DNA from: Lonicera japonica
Lineage: Eukaryota > Streptophyta > Magnoliopsida > Dipsacales > Caprifoliaceae
DNA length: 64,000 nt
NCBI GenBank assembly: GCA_021464415.1
Contig: CM038467.1
Span: forward strand, 65,973,159 to 66,037,158
Direction: 5' to 3'
The notes beneath the pieces were generated by a model. The model searched no databases. It was not told the origin of the DNA and saw only the letters and a program-made list of their open reading frames with translations. Made by a program: the position numbers and the translations under genes. Below are positions 21,434 to 34,019 of this stretch, piece after piece (the first letter of the stretch is position 1; every line of letters starts with the position of its first letter).

Positions 21434-21945
21434 TGTTGTGTTAAGATACCGCTAGAACAAGCCTTAGCATAAGCGTAGGATTAACCGAACAATTATGCAA
21501 ACAATAACTAAAGAAACAAGCCCCACTAACATTTACGAAAAACAAGAGATTAAAAAAGAAAACAACTAACCAAGTACACAAGCAATTAGGTGGTATCGGC
21601 AAAACCACCACTAATCCATCGGGTGATAGCTATTATTGATAAGACCAATTTCAAGTACAATGTACGAAGCAAACCCTAGCCGCCAATTAGAGTTCTCAAT
21701 ATTATAACTCAAATATACTCTCTAATTTAGCTAATAAATAATACAATATAACTCACAAATAAAACCTATGACAAGGGTTCTATTTATAGGTTATAAATCA
21801 TATGGGTCTAGGATTGCACAAAGCCAAAATCTATTAGAAATTAGATAATACAAATCCAACTAGAATTTGGACAATACATGCCAATTAGGAATTGGACAAT
21901 AAAAACTCAATAGGAAAATGATTCCTATACAAAGCCAAATCTTCA
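21434..21945 (-). repeat. 3' LTR of a Ty1/copia element (minus orientation)
   Basis: On the minus strand the LTR starts TGAAGATTTGGC (21945) right after a polypurine-like GCCAAGGTGGAGAAT, and ends near ...CTTAACACAACA (21434). A TATA box CCTATAAATAGAACC lies at 21790-21776 on the minus strand. It is about 512 bp, usual for copia. The left boundary is set only by the TG/CA rule. Confidence 0.65.
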
Positions 21946-22045
21946 ATTCTCCACCTTGGCGATGTTCCATAAGACCCCAATGCACTCCACCACGATCAAT
22001 TCATCGAATAAGACCCTATCACTCATGCCGGTCCTTTAGGACCCC

Positions 22046-22066
22046 TCCCCCCCCCCCCCCCCCCCG
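22046..22066. repeat. poly-C tract
   Basis: A run of about 17 C interrupted once, inside the decayed copia 3' region. It has no apparent function. Confidence 0.8.
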
Positions 22067-22344
22067 AAGGCATCAACACCAAAGGACATTGATCAACATC
22101 GAGCAATGCTCAAACATAGCCAACGGGACAACTTTTGTTAACATATCTGCCGGATTATCTTTAGTGTCTATCTTAACCAGATTTACAACGTCGTTTTCAA
22201 TAATTCCTTTGATAAAGTGATATCGACATCAATATGCTTGGTTCTTCCATGATGAACTTGATTATTCGCCAAGTCAATTGCACTCTGACTGTCACAGTGC
22301 ACCACATCTTTTTTCAGCTTCAAACTGATATCACTTACTTAACC

Positions 22345-23582
22345 TCATAGCCAAACGGCCTCTTTGACCGCCTCCGTTACTACAATATATTCCGCCTCTG
22401 TGGTAAATAACGCTACCACACTTTGAATCATCGACCTCCAACTCAACGGACCGCTACCCAATGTAAACACATAACATGTAGTCGATCTCCGCTTGTCTAG
22501 GTCTCCGGCATTGTCCGAATCCACAAAACCCTCAATAGTTAACGTTCCAAAATTTTCAAATACCAACCTATACGATTTTTCAGGGTTAGCCATATACCTA
22601 CTAATAATGCTCTTGGCTTCAGCAATATTCGGCCGAGTACATACCATGGCATACATCAAACTCCCAACCACGCTTGCATAAGGGACTTGAGCCATGTACT
22701 CCACCTCTAACTCGGAGCTAGGAGCCAGCGTTGCCAAGAGTTTGAAGTGCGATGCTAACGGGGCACTGGCTTTGAGTTTTTCATCCCAAATCAAGCAACC
22801 ACTTTCTTAAAGTATTGCTTTTGTGTAAGACACAATCGTCCCATATTCCTAGCTATCTCGCACGATCTCCATCCCCAAAAAATTTTGCGCCCACCCAAAT
22901 TTTTCATCTCAAACTCCTTGCTTAACTAAGCTTTCAATATTTCGATCTCCACTAAGCTCCAGGAAACAATGAGCATATCGTTAACGTATAGGAGTAAATA
23001 GATGAAATTGCTAGATTCGAGCATTTTGAAATAAACATAATGATCCAATTCACTCCGACTAAACTTATACACGATCATGAATGTGTCAAACCTCTTGTAT
23101 GATTGATGCAGTGACCGCTTCAATCCGTACAACAACTTTCGAAGTTTGCACACACTATTTTTCTTACCAATAACTTTGAATCCCTTCGGCTAAGAAATAT
23201 AGATCTCTTCCTCTAGGTCCCCATATAAGAACGTAGTTTTGACATCAAGTTGTTCAAGTCCAGGATCAATTTGCGCAACTATGGCCAATAATGATTGGAT
23301 CGAGGTGTGCCTCACAACCGAAGAGAACACTTCATTATAATCCACCCTTTCCTTTTGCGCATAACCCTTGGCTACCAACCTTTCCTTGAAACGAACACCG
23401 GACCCTAGAGACATATCTTTCTTAATGAAAACCCACTTGCACCCGATAGGTTTCTTCCCCTTTGGTAAATCATATAGTTCCCAAATTAGATTTTTTCGAA
23501 GAAACTCCATCTCATCATCCATAGCCATTTTCTGCTTCGCATTTTCACTAGAATCAATAGCTTCCCAATACCAAGAACTCCT
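22345..23582 (-). pseudogene. Ty1/copia pol fragment: reverse transcriptase and RNase H
   Basis: The RT starts upstream of MAMDDEMEFLRKN with SWYWEAIDSSENAKQK (about 23582) and continues WELYDLPKGKKPIGCKWVF, VARLVAKGYAQ-type and LDVKTTFLYGDLEEEIYIS motifs. After frame breaks come LRKLLYGLKRS and LLLYVNDMLIV. The last should be YVDD, so a catalytic Asp is changed to Asn. RNase H reads GFVDSDNAGDLDKRRSTT and ALFTTEAEYIVVTEA. Gag, protease and integrase are absent: the element is truncated near 23600. It shares its orientation with the LTR at 21434-21945. Confidence 0.85.
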
Positions 23583-23639
23583 TTTTTTATTTTTATTTGC
23601 TGTACCTACTTTAATTCAGATGAAAGGAAACCTTTACAT

Positions 23640-25658
23640 CTTGTTTTGAGGGGGGAGATCCTTCTCCTAAAAAAGTGATGCTTCAGTGACGTTGATTTTA
23701 ATATGTGTGAGTTTGGAAATGGAGTAGAGCTTAGGGTCCCAGGAAGGGGGCCGGGGGGAACTAATGGCAAAGAGTTTAATTATATTTATTTACTGATTTG
23801 ATTCATGTATACATGTGTTAATGGCTCGATTGCTTTGAATTTTATCAAAATTTTCATTTTTGTTTGATTTTGCATTAAATCTTAATTTCTTATCAATTAA
23901 TCAAGCCATTTATGTATGAATCTGATGAGCATGATATGAATATGATTTTTCAAAATTATTAATGTTCAGGATTTGTTTTGTTTAATTTTTTTACATTTAG
24001 TTTTTGGTTTTCGAAAGATGTTTGTTTTGCAATTTCTTATTTTAAATCTTAACTTTTCCTACTCGAATCTTGGTGTTTGATTGGCTAATGATATATAGCA
24101 AGAACCTACTGATTTCTATGTTTTCTAATATCTCAAGCATGTTTAATTCGTTTATGGCTAGCTAAACCTAATTAGCTTATGATTTCTAAACTCCTATGTA
24201 TTAAATTATAAGTCATAAGGTTAAAACATCTCTTTTTTTAACTCTAAATACATACATAATTAGAGATATTTTACCACAACACCTAGGGGTTTTGTGTTTA
24301 CATGCCATAGTTGTTCTTTTTTTAAATAACACGAGATCCCTAGGCAATTTTCTTCAAGCATAACTGAAGAAGAGAAGAGAACATCAGAATAAAGTAAGTC
24401 CGTGGCGTGTGAGGCGTTGTGTACCCTAGTCATGCAATACAAGCAGGTGATGTACCAAAAAATTGGTATATTTAAGTCTAGTATTTTATACATTAAAGAG
24501 CACATATGATTACTATTCTTCTATTTTTAGTTATTCTCAAGTGCTAGAAAAGAATTGGAGAAAATTGAGAAAAATAAAAAAACTAAAGCAGGTGAAGACA
24601 TCTGAAGTGGTTCAATACTTCTGGATGTATAACGTTTTACTCAAAACTCCAAATTATGCTATTATTAAGTCCATTTTGAAGGGAATTTCGATAGCTACAA
24701 CTTTGCAATTTAGCACTTTTCCAAATTTAGCCATCTTGGGGTCCAAAATTGCGATGCAAAATCAGCAGCTTAATTGACCGAAAATTCAACAAAGTGCACA
24801 TAAGTAAAAGGGTCCAAGCCCATTTAGCCAAACCCAGTCAATATTAATCAAGGAAATGCCTAGCAATTTTTTATGTAAAAGAAGCCCAATGCAACCTTTG
24901 ACCCAATTCTAAGTCCATATGTGATGCCCTGAATCCCACTAAGAGGTTTAGACCTCTGGAACACAGCTAATCACGGTGCTATACGTAGATGGCAAGTGAA
25001 ACTTTTTTATAAATAAAAGACATTGTTGGAAGTAAGTAATACGATAAAGCCCCATTTTGAAAAATCATGCACATGGAGGCTGTATAATCGATAAACCAAC
25101 CAGTGAAAATTAAAAACAATTTTCATACAAATCATTTCCACGTCCAAATATGTAATAAAACCACTCTACATTTTCAAAATAGTTTATACAAGTTGACTTG
25201 AATTACAACATTAACATTAGGGAAACATTAGGGATCTAACCCGGTTCTTAAACAAATGGTTATTACAAATACATAATACACCAGGAGTACAAAACAATTA
25301 TACGATCTTAATCCTTTTTGTAAAGGAGTACAAAAAGGGTAACGGACATCAGAGGCTTTTAGAAGATTATACCACGTGCCACCGACGCCGCCGCCTAACA
25401 TGCAAAACGATTGAAAAGAGTGAATGAGCCAAATTCAGGCTCAATGGGAACTATATAAGTTTATATAAGAAAATACTACTAGCAAGACGAAGGCGTGTGC
25501 AATTTATATAGAAAGTAAGTAATGTAGTATGAAAATAGTGCAATGCAAGCCGCACACTTGCATGCCGAACCCTCCACAAGAATTCCTATCCTAGACATCA
25601 GAAACTATCTAACTCTACTACTTGTTCTCGCCCCTAAGTTCCATAGATATGATACTTT
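23640..25658. other. no recognisable gene
   Basis: AT-rich. A TGTGATGCCCTGAATCC sequence at about 24919 resembles an LTR start of the chromovirus group, but no matching end, PBS or PPT could be located. Short ORFs (up to about 100 codons at 24463-24777) show no domain. Confidence 0.4.
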
Positions 25659-25850
25659 CACTATAAAAAATGCATTTTATGACGGCTAAAAAGGGTCATA
25701 AAAGTCATCTTATGACGTTTAGTCTACACTCAACATACGTCATAAATGTGGGAGTCATATAAGGTTTGAAAAGACGTCATATCAAGTTACGGGTTTTAGA
25801 GATAGTTTCATGTTAAAAAGCATCGTAAATAATAGCCTAATTAGGTTGCC
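25659..25850 (+). mobile_element. CACTA-like terminus
   Basis: CACTATAAAAAATGCATTTT at 25659 starts a stretch with repeated gacgtcata/atgacg motifs in both orientations (25680-25790), the layout of CACTA terminal and subterminal repeats. The partner end was not found. Confidence 0.45.
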
Positions 25851-26416
25851 TTTCACACAAAGATGTCATGAATAATTCTTTTTTCTAATTTTTAAAAAAG
25901 TTTATAATTCCCAATATTTTGTTCTTGCCTAGACTCGTTACATATAAAAATGCTTCATTGAGATGGCAATCACACCATTTAAATTGAATTGCAATCACCG
26001 AAGATATAAAATCCACAAATCCAATTAACAATAAACTCAAGCTAACCAATGCGCATTCCAACTTTGAAATCAAAAATATCAATCGATTCATTAAAACATC
26101 AAACTTATTTCTAAACTTAAGTTATCAATCCATTCAATACAATATTAAAACTTGTATCTATATAGATCTAACAAAAGTAATCAATCTATTAAAATATCAA
26201 ACTCTTGTCCTTGATGTACTAGGTTGTGAAGTTTTTAATCTAAACTAGAAATCCAAAAAAAAGATATATGTTGAGTACAACTCCCTTAAGCATGATGTCA
26301 AGTTCCCCTTCAAACATGGAGTTGTCAAGAGCAAGAAAACTTATCACCAAGTTATGTACATATAAATCTGTAACAACAAATGTGTAATATTAATATATAT
26401 ATATATATATATATAT
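25851..26416. other. AT-rich spacer
   Basis: No gene is seen. It ends in an (AT) microsatellite (about 26393-26416) that abuts the solo LTR. Confidence 0.5.
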
Positions 26417-29219
26417 TGTAATACCCCGTATTTTAATTTATTTTAAATTGAATTATATTAGCTTAGTTATACTCATGTGAGTAATCATTTGGTGATTTGG
26501 GTAGTTCGAATCGATTTTGGTTGGTAAATAAGAAGTTTTGGTCCTCTGCGATTTGTTAATTCTAGCTATTTTTGAGATATCGTAATTTCTTCACTGCTTA
26601 CCCGATTAAGATTCCTTTTCGCTAGTGTCTAGTATTTGTACCATTCTACAACTTTCGTGTTTTGGACGAAGTCCAATTCGCACACCTCGTGGGTCAAAAC
26701 AAGGCGTTAAGTAGGCTTATTGCGAAATTTTGGTCATTCGATAGCGCTTTGGCAGAGCGCTGTCTTCGGTGAATTTCTGAGAACAATCTATCCATAATTT
26801 GGGAAAACTTTCTCTTAAAAAGTTGTAGATCTTTGAAATTCCTTTCCGTGGACATAAAGAACGCCTCAATCGAAGTTCTGAGCGAAACGTTATGGCCAAA
26901 ACAAAAACAGTGCTTCAGGGCCCAAAAATCAAAGCGCGGACCGGTATGGCATTTTTGGCATACCGGTCCGGCACTAAAATTTTGGAAAAATTGACCCCTG
27001 CAGACCGATATTGGGTATTTTGCATACCGGTCCGCCAGTTAACTATTCCCACCGACTTAAGCTCGTTTTAAGGCCATTTTCACTCATTTTTTAACCCATT
27101 TTCGAGGCAACCTCCCACACACTTCTAAGGGAGGCTCTAGAGGGTTCTAGAGAGAGAAAGAGAAAGATTTCTACACATCTTTCATTCTCGATCGAAGATT
27201 CAAGCTTGAAATCATCCAAACCACTTTTAAGGTACTATTCATCATCTTCTACCTTGATTTTCTTTTATAAAAGCTCAAGTATGAGCTTTGGCTACGCGAG
27301 TTGAGGTTTATAAATCATTGATTTGTGGGCTTTGCTAGCCTAAGGACGTGATGACACGAGAGCTCGAGTATTTCACTGAATGGGGATTAAGTTTATATCC
27401 TTCTTATTTCTTTTGGTCTACAAACTTAAGGTAGGGGGATTTTCTTGGTTTTTAAAATTTAATAAACTTGTTTATATGTTTTCAAATGAGTTTATATACA
27501 TATGTTGGAATCTTGCTCGATTATTAAAATTTGTTGATTTAAATAACTTATATGTGATATAAATGGGTGATGTGAAACATGATTGAGGATTTATTAGTTA
27601 AAATAGTTGATTCATGAATATTTGAGTTATGAATACATGAATAGAAACAAGATATGCCGTCTAAGCTCTATATTCACATATCAACGTTTCATACGAATGT
27701 TCTTTATATGTATATGTGTTAGTTTGACAAGAAAATGACTAGTAAAAGATTTCATATACACCAAAGAACATGGATGTGAAATTGATAGAGTTTATATGGC
27801 ATATGTAGTTTCTATTTTACATTTAACACATAAATTGAGCAAGATGTGCCGCTTAAACTTAGAATCTATATAATATAGATATTTGTATAGAATATTCCTT
27901 GGGCATATATGTTTGGTTGTGTTCAAGTGGATTGGTAAATAAATTTGGTATATGCCAATGAACATGAATGCTTGTTGGATGGAGTTTAAGTGGCATATAT
28001 TGTCTCTAGTTGTTTTAAGAGCATGTATGCATGTTGTGCATCACTATTGTGTCAATTGCAATCTTGAAGATTTTTCGGCGAGCTTAGATTCCCTTATGGC
28101 CTATCGAATGGACGTATATCTCTTATTATGATGCTGAAAGCTTCATTATACATATATCTATTGGAGGCTACATGGAGGCTTATTTTTTGTGGCAATTCAT
28201 GAAAACTTCATTTCTATCTTGACATTGTTTTATCGTATACGATTGGTTGATTAATTTCTTGGTAATGATTGTACTTGGTCATGGATGACCATGGTGATGT
28301 GGATTCGGTATGATTATCTGTTTTCATGGTGCTTGCCGGGATGGGAAAATAGGCAGGGTCCGGTACCCTTGCGTTCAAAAGCCCTAGGTGATATTGTTTG
28401 GCCACCAATAAGCCACCGACGAAAGACCCGAGGACCTTGGCATTGGCAACGCACCATGAATTCGATTCTTTTCTAAGAAAGATGGACGGGATTGTTGCTC
28501 CACTTCCTGGGTATGATGATATTGGTATACCGTTTTGGGATGACGGATTATATATTATAACGCTAATTTGGATTCTTATTGAAGCAAACTATGGTTATAT
28601 TATATTCTCTTGGAGCGGATGGATTTCATAAGGCCATGTTGGCTTGGATTCTCAATGGCGCGTATCATCAAGGTTTGGAGATGGGTTGACACAAAGGGAG
28701 GTAACCTGCATATGCATGAGCACGCATTATCATGAACTAATGGCGTCTATGATATGTTACAATTAATGTTTAAATTGTACTTTAAAAGGATTTACTTTGT
28801 TTGCGATAACAAATCAAGTTATGTTTTCAAAGTTGCAACATTTCCTTTCCCCCCTACTGAGCGATATTCTCACCCCGTTTTTTTTTCTAAAACCTTACAG
28901 GTAGTGGCTCTGATACAGATGTACTTTTGTCATGTATATGTTCTCACGGGCAGCCTCGGCTAGCCCGAAATGATATATATTAGTTTGGACTTACTTGATT
29001 GATTTTGTGTAACGACTATGTGCATGTATGCATGTTTAAGTACAGTACTATCATCATCAGCATGAGTATAAAGCTGTTGTTTGCCGAAGCATGATATTAC
29101 TATCTGAATTTCTTTGTGCATTCACATATATACCCATTTTAGTTAATCTAAGATGGGTTAGTAGCACTTCAGGTCTTAATTACGGGTGTTGTCCTGTATA
29201 TTAAGGCGGGGGTGTTACA
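26417..29219 (+). repeat. solo LTR of a Ty3/gypsy chromovirus-type element
   Basis: It starts TGTAATACCCCGTATTTT and ends GGCGGGGGTGTTACA, the characteristic ends of this LTR class. The flanks are tatat and tatac, a possible imperfect 5-bp target duplication, though the left flank is microsatellite. No PBS follows the end and no polypurine tract precedes the start, so recombination between LTRs probably removed the internal region. It is about 2.8 kb, large but within the range of Tekay/Del-type LTRs. It contains a GAGAGA-rich leader-like stretch near 27150. Confidence 0.65.
26937..26970 (+). repeat. 12-bp perfect hairpin inside the solo LTR
   Basis: CGGACCGGTATG (26937-26948) pairs perfectly with CATACCGGTCCG (26959-26970) across a 10-nt loop. 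A third, decayed copy of the CATACCGGTCCG arm follows at about 27023. Confidence 0.8.
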
Positions 29220-29345
29220 TATACAGTCCACATATTAAGAAGAACTCATTTACATTATTCTTGTGGGATAGATATCTTATTCCCATTACCAAACAGATGC
29301 ACTCCTTGTTTAAATAAAGCACGTCAGTATCCCCTTTTCACTAAA
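29220..29345 (+). repeat. dispersed repeat, inverted copy at 47975-48115
   Basis: From atacagtcc to about gtatccccttttc this stretch matches the reverse complement of 48115-47975 by eye at about 85-90 percent. In both places it lies upstream of a transcription unit. Confidence 0.7.
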
Positions 29346-29596
29346 CCCCCTTCCTCACGCAATTTCTCTCGTGATTATACGCATACACCCTTCTCCGTAA
29401 AACCTTTATGTCGTTGCTTCTTTGATACTTCTAATTCTTAATTTTCCAAATTGATGGTATCACTACAAATTTTTAACCAATATCTTCACTACTAATTGTT
29501 TATAATGTTAAAATAAAATTAGATATTTAATTTTTGAAATATATTTTATGCTAATTTTTGCCTATTTGGATTAGGTCTTTGATTTTAGTTGTGAAA

Positions 29597-31297
29597 ATGG
29601 ATAAAAAAGGTTATAGTTAAGGAGAAAATATTGATTTTTGTATTGATATAGAAGATAATGCAAACCTTAAAAGAGAAACAACTCATGAGCTAAAAACTAC
29701 AGTCGATTCCTCTGGTAATTACAATCCTCATGTAAGTGATGATATTAAGCCGATAAAAGGACAAGAATTTCAAACATTAGATGATGCTCAAAAGTTCTAT
29801 AATTCATATGCTAAAGAAGCTTGTTTTAGTACTAGAAATCATTTTTCAAAGAAGAGGAAGGGAACTGATGAGATTATAAGGAAGGAATTTGTGTGTTTCA
29901 AGTAAGGTAAAGGTGAAATATTTGCTAACATAGATGCAAAAAGGAGTCAAGGACAATTAAAATATGGTTGTAATGATAAATTAGTGGTCATAAAAACAAA
30001 AATGGTTTCCTTTGTTATGAGTATATTTAAAAAGGGCACAACCACCTATTATCATCCCCGAGAAAAATTCATCTCCCACAGTTTCATCGTCAGGTTTCAG
30101 ATGTGGCAAATGCTTGATTCAACAGTTCTCTATGGTCAATAAACCCCCATATCAACAATATAGTTTGCTTCACATACAATCAAGATGGATTGAAAATGTC
30201 GGGTGCACACAAAAGGATCTATAGAACCATGAATCACAAAAGCACAAGAAGGTAAAGGGGCATGATGGGGATATGTTGCATGAGTATTTCAAATTAGAAC
30301 AAGCAAAAAACCCTTCTTCTTTTTTTAAGATTGAGGCGAATTATGAACAAAAAATTGCTTATTGCTTTTAGGCTGATGCGATGATAAAACGGGCGTACAA
30401 GTTTTAAGTTGATGTGGTAATTTTTGATACTACATACAACTCCAATTGCCAAGGGATGATTTTTGCACATATTTTAAGGGTTAACAATCATGGGCAAACT
30501 ACTATTTTCGCTTGTGCATTTTTAAATAACGAGCTAATTGATAATTTTGTGTGGCTATTTAACCAAATTTTAAAAGCGATGCCCCTAAAATGATTATCAC
30601 CGATCAAGACCCTGCGATAACAAAGGCCATTCCTATAGCCCTTCCAAATACGTCTCACAGGTTAATTTTTTTCCTTTAGATAGATGTAAATTTTTATCTT
30701 TAAATAGTATAATGTTTATTTCTTTAGTTAGGTATAATATTTTTTTTACTTTAGACAGGTCTATTTTTATTTTTTTTAGATATGTATATTTTTTTTTTCA
30801 TTAGTTACTTATAACTTTATTTTTCCTTTAAATAGGTATAATTTTTTTTTCTTTAAATAGGTATATTTTTTTTTTCTTTAGATAGGTATAATATTTTTTT
30901 TCTTTAGATAAGCATAATCTTTTCATACTAGTTCTACACATGCATTTTTATAGGTATTGTAGTTGGCACATTTGTATGAAGTTTTCAAAGAAAATTGATG
31001 CTAACAAATACACGTTATACTATATTGAGTTTGCATATTGCATATGGAATTCCGAGAGTTGTGAAGAGTTTGACTTGAAGTGGACGGGACTTGTTGTGAA
31101 AAGTGGATTAAAAGGACAACAAGCGGTTGAAAGATATGTATGAGATTTGGTTTAAATGGATTCCATCGTATGTTAATCATGTTTTCTCAGCCAACATGTC
31201 AAGTAACTAAAAAGCAGAGACTAGTCACGCATTTTTTAAGAAATATATCGGTAAAAGCAACTATGTGGTTGATTTTATAATGAAATTTGGTATGAGA
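29597..31297 (+). pseudogene. FAR1-RELATED SEQUENCE (FRS)-type pseudogene, cut by a CACTA element
   Basis: The frame beginning MDKKGY at 29597 has a FAR1-type DNA-binding region: GQEFQTLDDAQKFYNSYAKE, then CFSTRNHFSKKRKG and EFVCFK. Further on are IITDQDPAITKAIPIALPN and WHICMKFSKKI of the MULE-derived transposase domain, and SANMSSN...HAFFKKYIGKSNYV. Many stops and frameshifts break it. A T-rich intron separates the TDQD exon from the WHICMKF exon at about 30660-30950. Coding similarity ends exactly where CACTAC starts at 31298. FRS proteins are domesticated MULE transposases acting as plant transcription factors; this copy is inactive. Confidence 0.75.
30660..30925 (+). repeat. T-rich minisatellite in the FRS intron
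   Basis: About eight units of the type CTTTAGATAGGTATAATATTTTTTT, 25-40 bp apart. Each carries a TTTAG acceptor-like site directly before an AGGTATAAT donor-like site. Confidence 0.75.
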
Positions 31298-31760
31298 CAC
31301 TACAAAAAAAATGATTATTTGGGATGGCAATCGATCGTGCCAAAAAGTTGGTTAGTTGTCCCTAAAAGGTTTTTGGGACGGTTTTAGGGACGAGGAACAA
31401 GGGTCCTAATTAGTGGACGTCCCCATTGACTTTAAGGGACGGTAATTTTTTCCGTTCCATAAAATCTCAAAATCATAAACTTTAAGAGATGGATTATTTT
31501 GCTGATACTAATAGGGATGTTAGAGACGGTTTTTACCATTACAAATATATTGGCGCCAAAATTTTCCCACCATTTTTTGGGTTAGCACGATCATATAAGG
31601 GACGGCCTCATCCGTTCTTGTAATATTTGGGATGGCTATATCCGCACTTTAAAGAGATATTAGGTTTATTTTGATCTTCTATATGGGACGGTTTGCCTGT
31701 GCCAAAAAGTAATGTACTACAACATTAGGGACGACCTGTCCATCCCTAGAAGTTAAGCGT
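31298..31760. repeat. CACTA terminal and subterminal repeats
   Basis: The tip CACTACAAAAAAAATG is followed by at least nine GGGACGG/GGGATGG or inverse motifs at irregular spacing. These are where the TNPA-type protein of such elements binds. Confidence 0.7.
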
Positions 31761-32529
31761 ATATAAATGTATTTTTCTCAAAATAGTTCCCTATTACGAT
31801 ATTTATTGCGTTACCTATTACGATGGAAAGTAATCTAAACTTTGTATTAATGTATGACAAATTTATCCATTTCAATCTAATATGACAGTAAAACAAAATA
31901 AAAAATCTTCCAAATACAATTTATAATTGAAGAAAATCACAATAACTGTAAATTACATGTCCAAAAAAAGAAAAACCAGGACTTCCAAATGTCCCAAAGT
32001 TAAATAAAGCAAACATAACTCCTAAATTTATTTTCCAAAACAAAGAAAACATAATCCATAAATGTTTTAAAACAAAGCAAGCATAATCTCTAAAAGCCAT
32101 AACACCAAAATATGAATATTCAAGAATCTTCCTGGTGGAAAATGATTGTCATATTTAATTTGTCTTCTGCTGAGATTATAAAATGAGACCTTCCATTGTG
32201 ATCCTACCAAGCAAACTAAAGTACAACCAGTAAATATATTATAAACATGTGAATTTGAATTAATAATCCACTTTTAAATAAACATGCCAAACTAACAACA
32301 CGAGACAAGTTATATTTTGGACCATTAATTCTGGTCATCTACTTGGAATCCTATTGTATGTTTTTCAAATAACCTAACCCAAACAGGAAGTGGGTGGTTT
32401 TTGAAATAACCTAACCCAAGTCGCGATTCATCTATATTCATGCAAGTATGTCATGTTTATAACCAATTTTGATTAATAATGTTTGTACCTATGGTTGACT
32501 GGAAGTGTCAATAGCATCATCTGGGATAG

Positions 32530-33560
32530 TGAGTCCTTATTGTCGTAACATTATGTTCACATACTCCTTACTTTTGTTGAACATTTGCTCAAGCTCTTCT
32601 TTATGACAGATTCTTTCTTCTACTGCCTCTTCTCGTATTTGAGCAATTTCAACTTCTAAATTCTTATATGACGAAGATGAAACTCTCGAGTGCTTAGGAG
32701 ACCTAATACCAGTACCAATACACAAGGCCCGACCATGACCTTCTTGACCTACTACCTCCTAAAATATCTTATTCCTTACTTCTAAATCATTCTACTCCTC
32801 CGGTGAATATTCTTCCAACCTCTTTTTTAAAATTCCTCTAAAAAACAAACGAATAAGTATATGTAATTCAACTATCATATGAAATACTATAAGTTGGACA
32901 TACATGTATATAATACACGTGTCATTGGATTGGTGTAGATGTAGATGTTGAACAAGATGATATTGTAGACCTCCATTTCAGCTGCTCCATCATCTTCATT
33001 ATAATTACCATATTTTCCTTTTCACATGCCTAAAAAAATACTAAGTTTGTCCACTAGCATGTTTTGTTCTTTACACTTTTAGAATTTACAAGAATATTAA
33101 ATAATAAAATAGGAGTATTTACATGATAATGATTATTATCATATATATGTGTACTAAAGTGAACATGGGCTAAATCAATATTAATTAACCTCTTCAACAA
33201 ACATAACAAATGGCTTTCTCCCTATCCTAGGGGTGCGCACAAATATGCGAACGATTCTCAGCATTTTGAGCCACAATCCGCTGCAATATAAATTAACATT
33301 TATGAAGCTTTGTTACTCATAAAGCTAGTTCAAATATTATACTAATTACAATTTAATTCAATTACTATCGAAGTGATACCTGTGCTTCCTCAGCTCCCTA
33401 ATAAGTCACCAAATTTTTTCACTAAGCAGGACTGACAAGCGGTGGTAAATGCGCCAATCACTCTTCGTCTGTTTCATATGCATTGTAGTACTTACTCTTT
33501 ATGGTATTTTTGAACTTCTTCCAACTAGCTCCAATACTTGATAAACATATTTCTCTGTAA
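32530..33560 (-). pseudogene. TNPA/Transposase_24-like gene of the CACTA element
   Basis: Minus-strand segments in order: a worn HLPPLVSPAxxKNLVTY (about 33460-33400), then after a likely intron (about 33380-33290) RIVAQNAENRSH and GRKPFVMFVEEV, like the RxxNRxxxxxxHxxGxKxF core of Transposase_24. The tail is a coiled-coil (YKNLEVEIAQIREEAVEER, EELEQMFNKSKEY) ending at 32537. Stops interrupt it. The family binds subterminal repeats. Position beside TNP2 supports the call. Confidence 0.5.
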
Positions 33561-34019
33561 CCATCATGAGCATTTGTATTATGCTAGAAACAAATAATAT
33601 AATAAATTAATAGAAAATGGAAGTTTGTTTAATTAATATAACTTAAAATGCTTCATAGATTTTTATCTACACATTTTCGCAAATTGTGTCAAGATCATGT
33701 TAGTTCATGTATTTCCGTGTTGGCGCATCCAAAGGAAACAAATGCCTTTGTCATCCAAAATACCCAAGCTGAGTTGCTAATTGATACCTATTTTTGCGAA
33801 TTGGTTGGACAATTCATTACAAACAAGAATTTTATTTTCACTATTGCCCCATCCTGCCCATGGTTTGGCACTACTTCTATCTCGCCTCACAAATAAGGAG
33901 GTGACCTCGTTACTTCCTATTCAAAAAGAACAAAAAACGCAATAAAAAATCATAAGAATGCGCACATTGTAAAGCAATCCAATGAGTTCAATAAGCAGCC
34001 AATATTCAATAAGTTCAGT

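Noticed and set aside
22046..22066. Poly-C runs here and at about 52186 and 52702 as signals
   Set aside because: Isolated homopolymers in decayed DNA and a MITE, with no conserved context.
24919..25600. LTR starting TGTGATGCCC
   Set aside because: Only the start resembles an LTR; no end, PBS, PPT or duplicate could be found.
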